Positions 33,033 through 33,114 of a DNA stretch of 33,114 nucleotides are shown one piece after another (the first letter of the stretch is position 1; every line of letters starts with the position of its first letter). The position numbers and the translations under genes were made by a program. The notes under the pieces were generated by a model. The model saw nothing but the letters and a program-made list of their open reading frames with translations. It searched no databases and was not told where the DNA came from. Origin of the DNA: Streptomyces sp. OR43 (GTDB lineage Bacteria > Actinomycetota > Actinomycetes > Streptomycetales > Streptomycetaceae); the NCBI RefSeq assembly GCF_008042275.1, contig NZ_RDBK01000043.1, positions 781,812 through 814,925 on the forward strand, given 5' to 3'.

Positions 33033-33114
33033 GAACCCCCGCCGCCTCGACCGCCCGGGACCCGGGCACGCCCGCCCCGGGTGAGCAGGACGTCGATGCC
33101 GGGGGTGGCGGGGC
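33029..33114 (+). CDS. Start of a coupled gene, cut by the window edge
   Basis: ATG 33029 overlaps the preceding stop by four bases. Only about 28 codons are visible (starting MRTPAASTARDPGTPAPGEQ), Ala/Pro/Gly-rich and probably disordered. No function can be read. Confidence 0.55.
   Translation, partial: MRTPAASTARDPGTPAPGEQDVDAGGGG

Overview
The window looks like chromosomal core DNA from a Streptomyces or close relative. It is very GC-rich with strong third-position GC bias, uses many GTG starts, couples genes through ATGA/GTGA overlaps, and carries typical actinobacterial families: an XRE/DUF5753 regulator with a DUF397 partner, an LCP protein, a SigB-type sigma factor with its partner-switch proteins, LAXTG/LPXTG sortase substrates and a UDP-glucose dehydrogenase. 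From memory (not checked), the gene order resembles the S. coelicolor block that runs from LCP genes through purK/purE to sigI and hut.

Left part (1-7.8 kb): an LCP cell-wall ligase gene whose 5' end is lost in a fold-back; a minus-strand operon with a tail-anchored protein, an unknown 158-aa protein and a methyltransferase; an enoyl-CoA isomerase-like crotonase; an XRE/DUF5753-DUF397-hypothetical operon; an AlkD-like HEAT-repeat protein with an odd in-frame zinc-ribbon-like extension; and a short-chain cis-prenyltransferase.

Middle (7.9-19.3 kb): an acyl-CoA dehydrogenase divergent from UDP-glucose 6-dehydrogenase; a CGNR zinc-finger regulator divergent from a VOC protein; purK-purE-dipeptidase; a GtrA membrane protein; an OmpR-type response regulator and its histidine kinase; and a POT peptide transporter.

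19.3-23.8 kb: a minus-strand surface operon with two sortase-anchored proteins (LAATG and LPKTG) built from one repeated two-cysteine domain, a DUF916-like membrane protein and an Ig-like membrane protein. Its layout recalls the Csc cell-surface clusters of Firmicutes. This is the best candidate for a little-described system here.

24-26.4 kb: a partner-switch module, with anti-sigma kinase (PrsI-like) and STAS antagonist (ArsI-like) genes divergent from sigI. 26.5-32.4 kb: a translationally coupled histidine-utilisation operon, hutU - M20 amidohydrolase - hutF - hutI, with an operator-like palindrome upstream. The right edge has a small conserved protein and the first codons of a coupled gene.

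The most striking structural signal is a set of perfect inverted duplications (114, 266, 64 and 108 bp), each copying nearby sequence in reverse at a place where a gene loses codons (LCP 5' end, DUF916 gene 5' end, hutF middle). The hutF case also has a 16-bp tandem duplication at the junction. I read these as fold-back joins at closed assembly gaps rather than biology, but they decide how three genes should be read.
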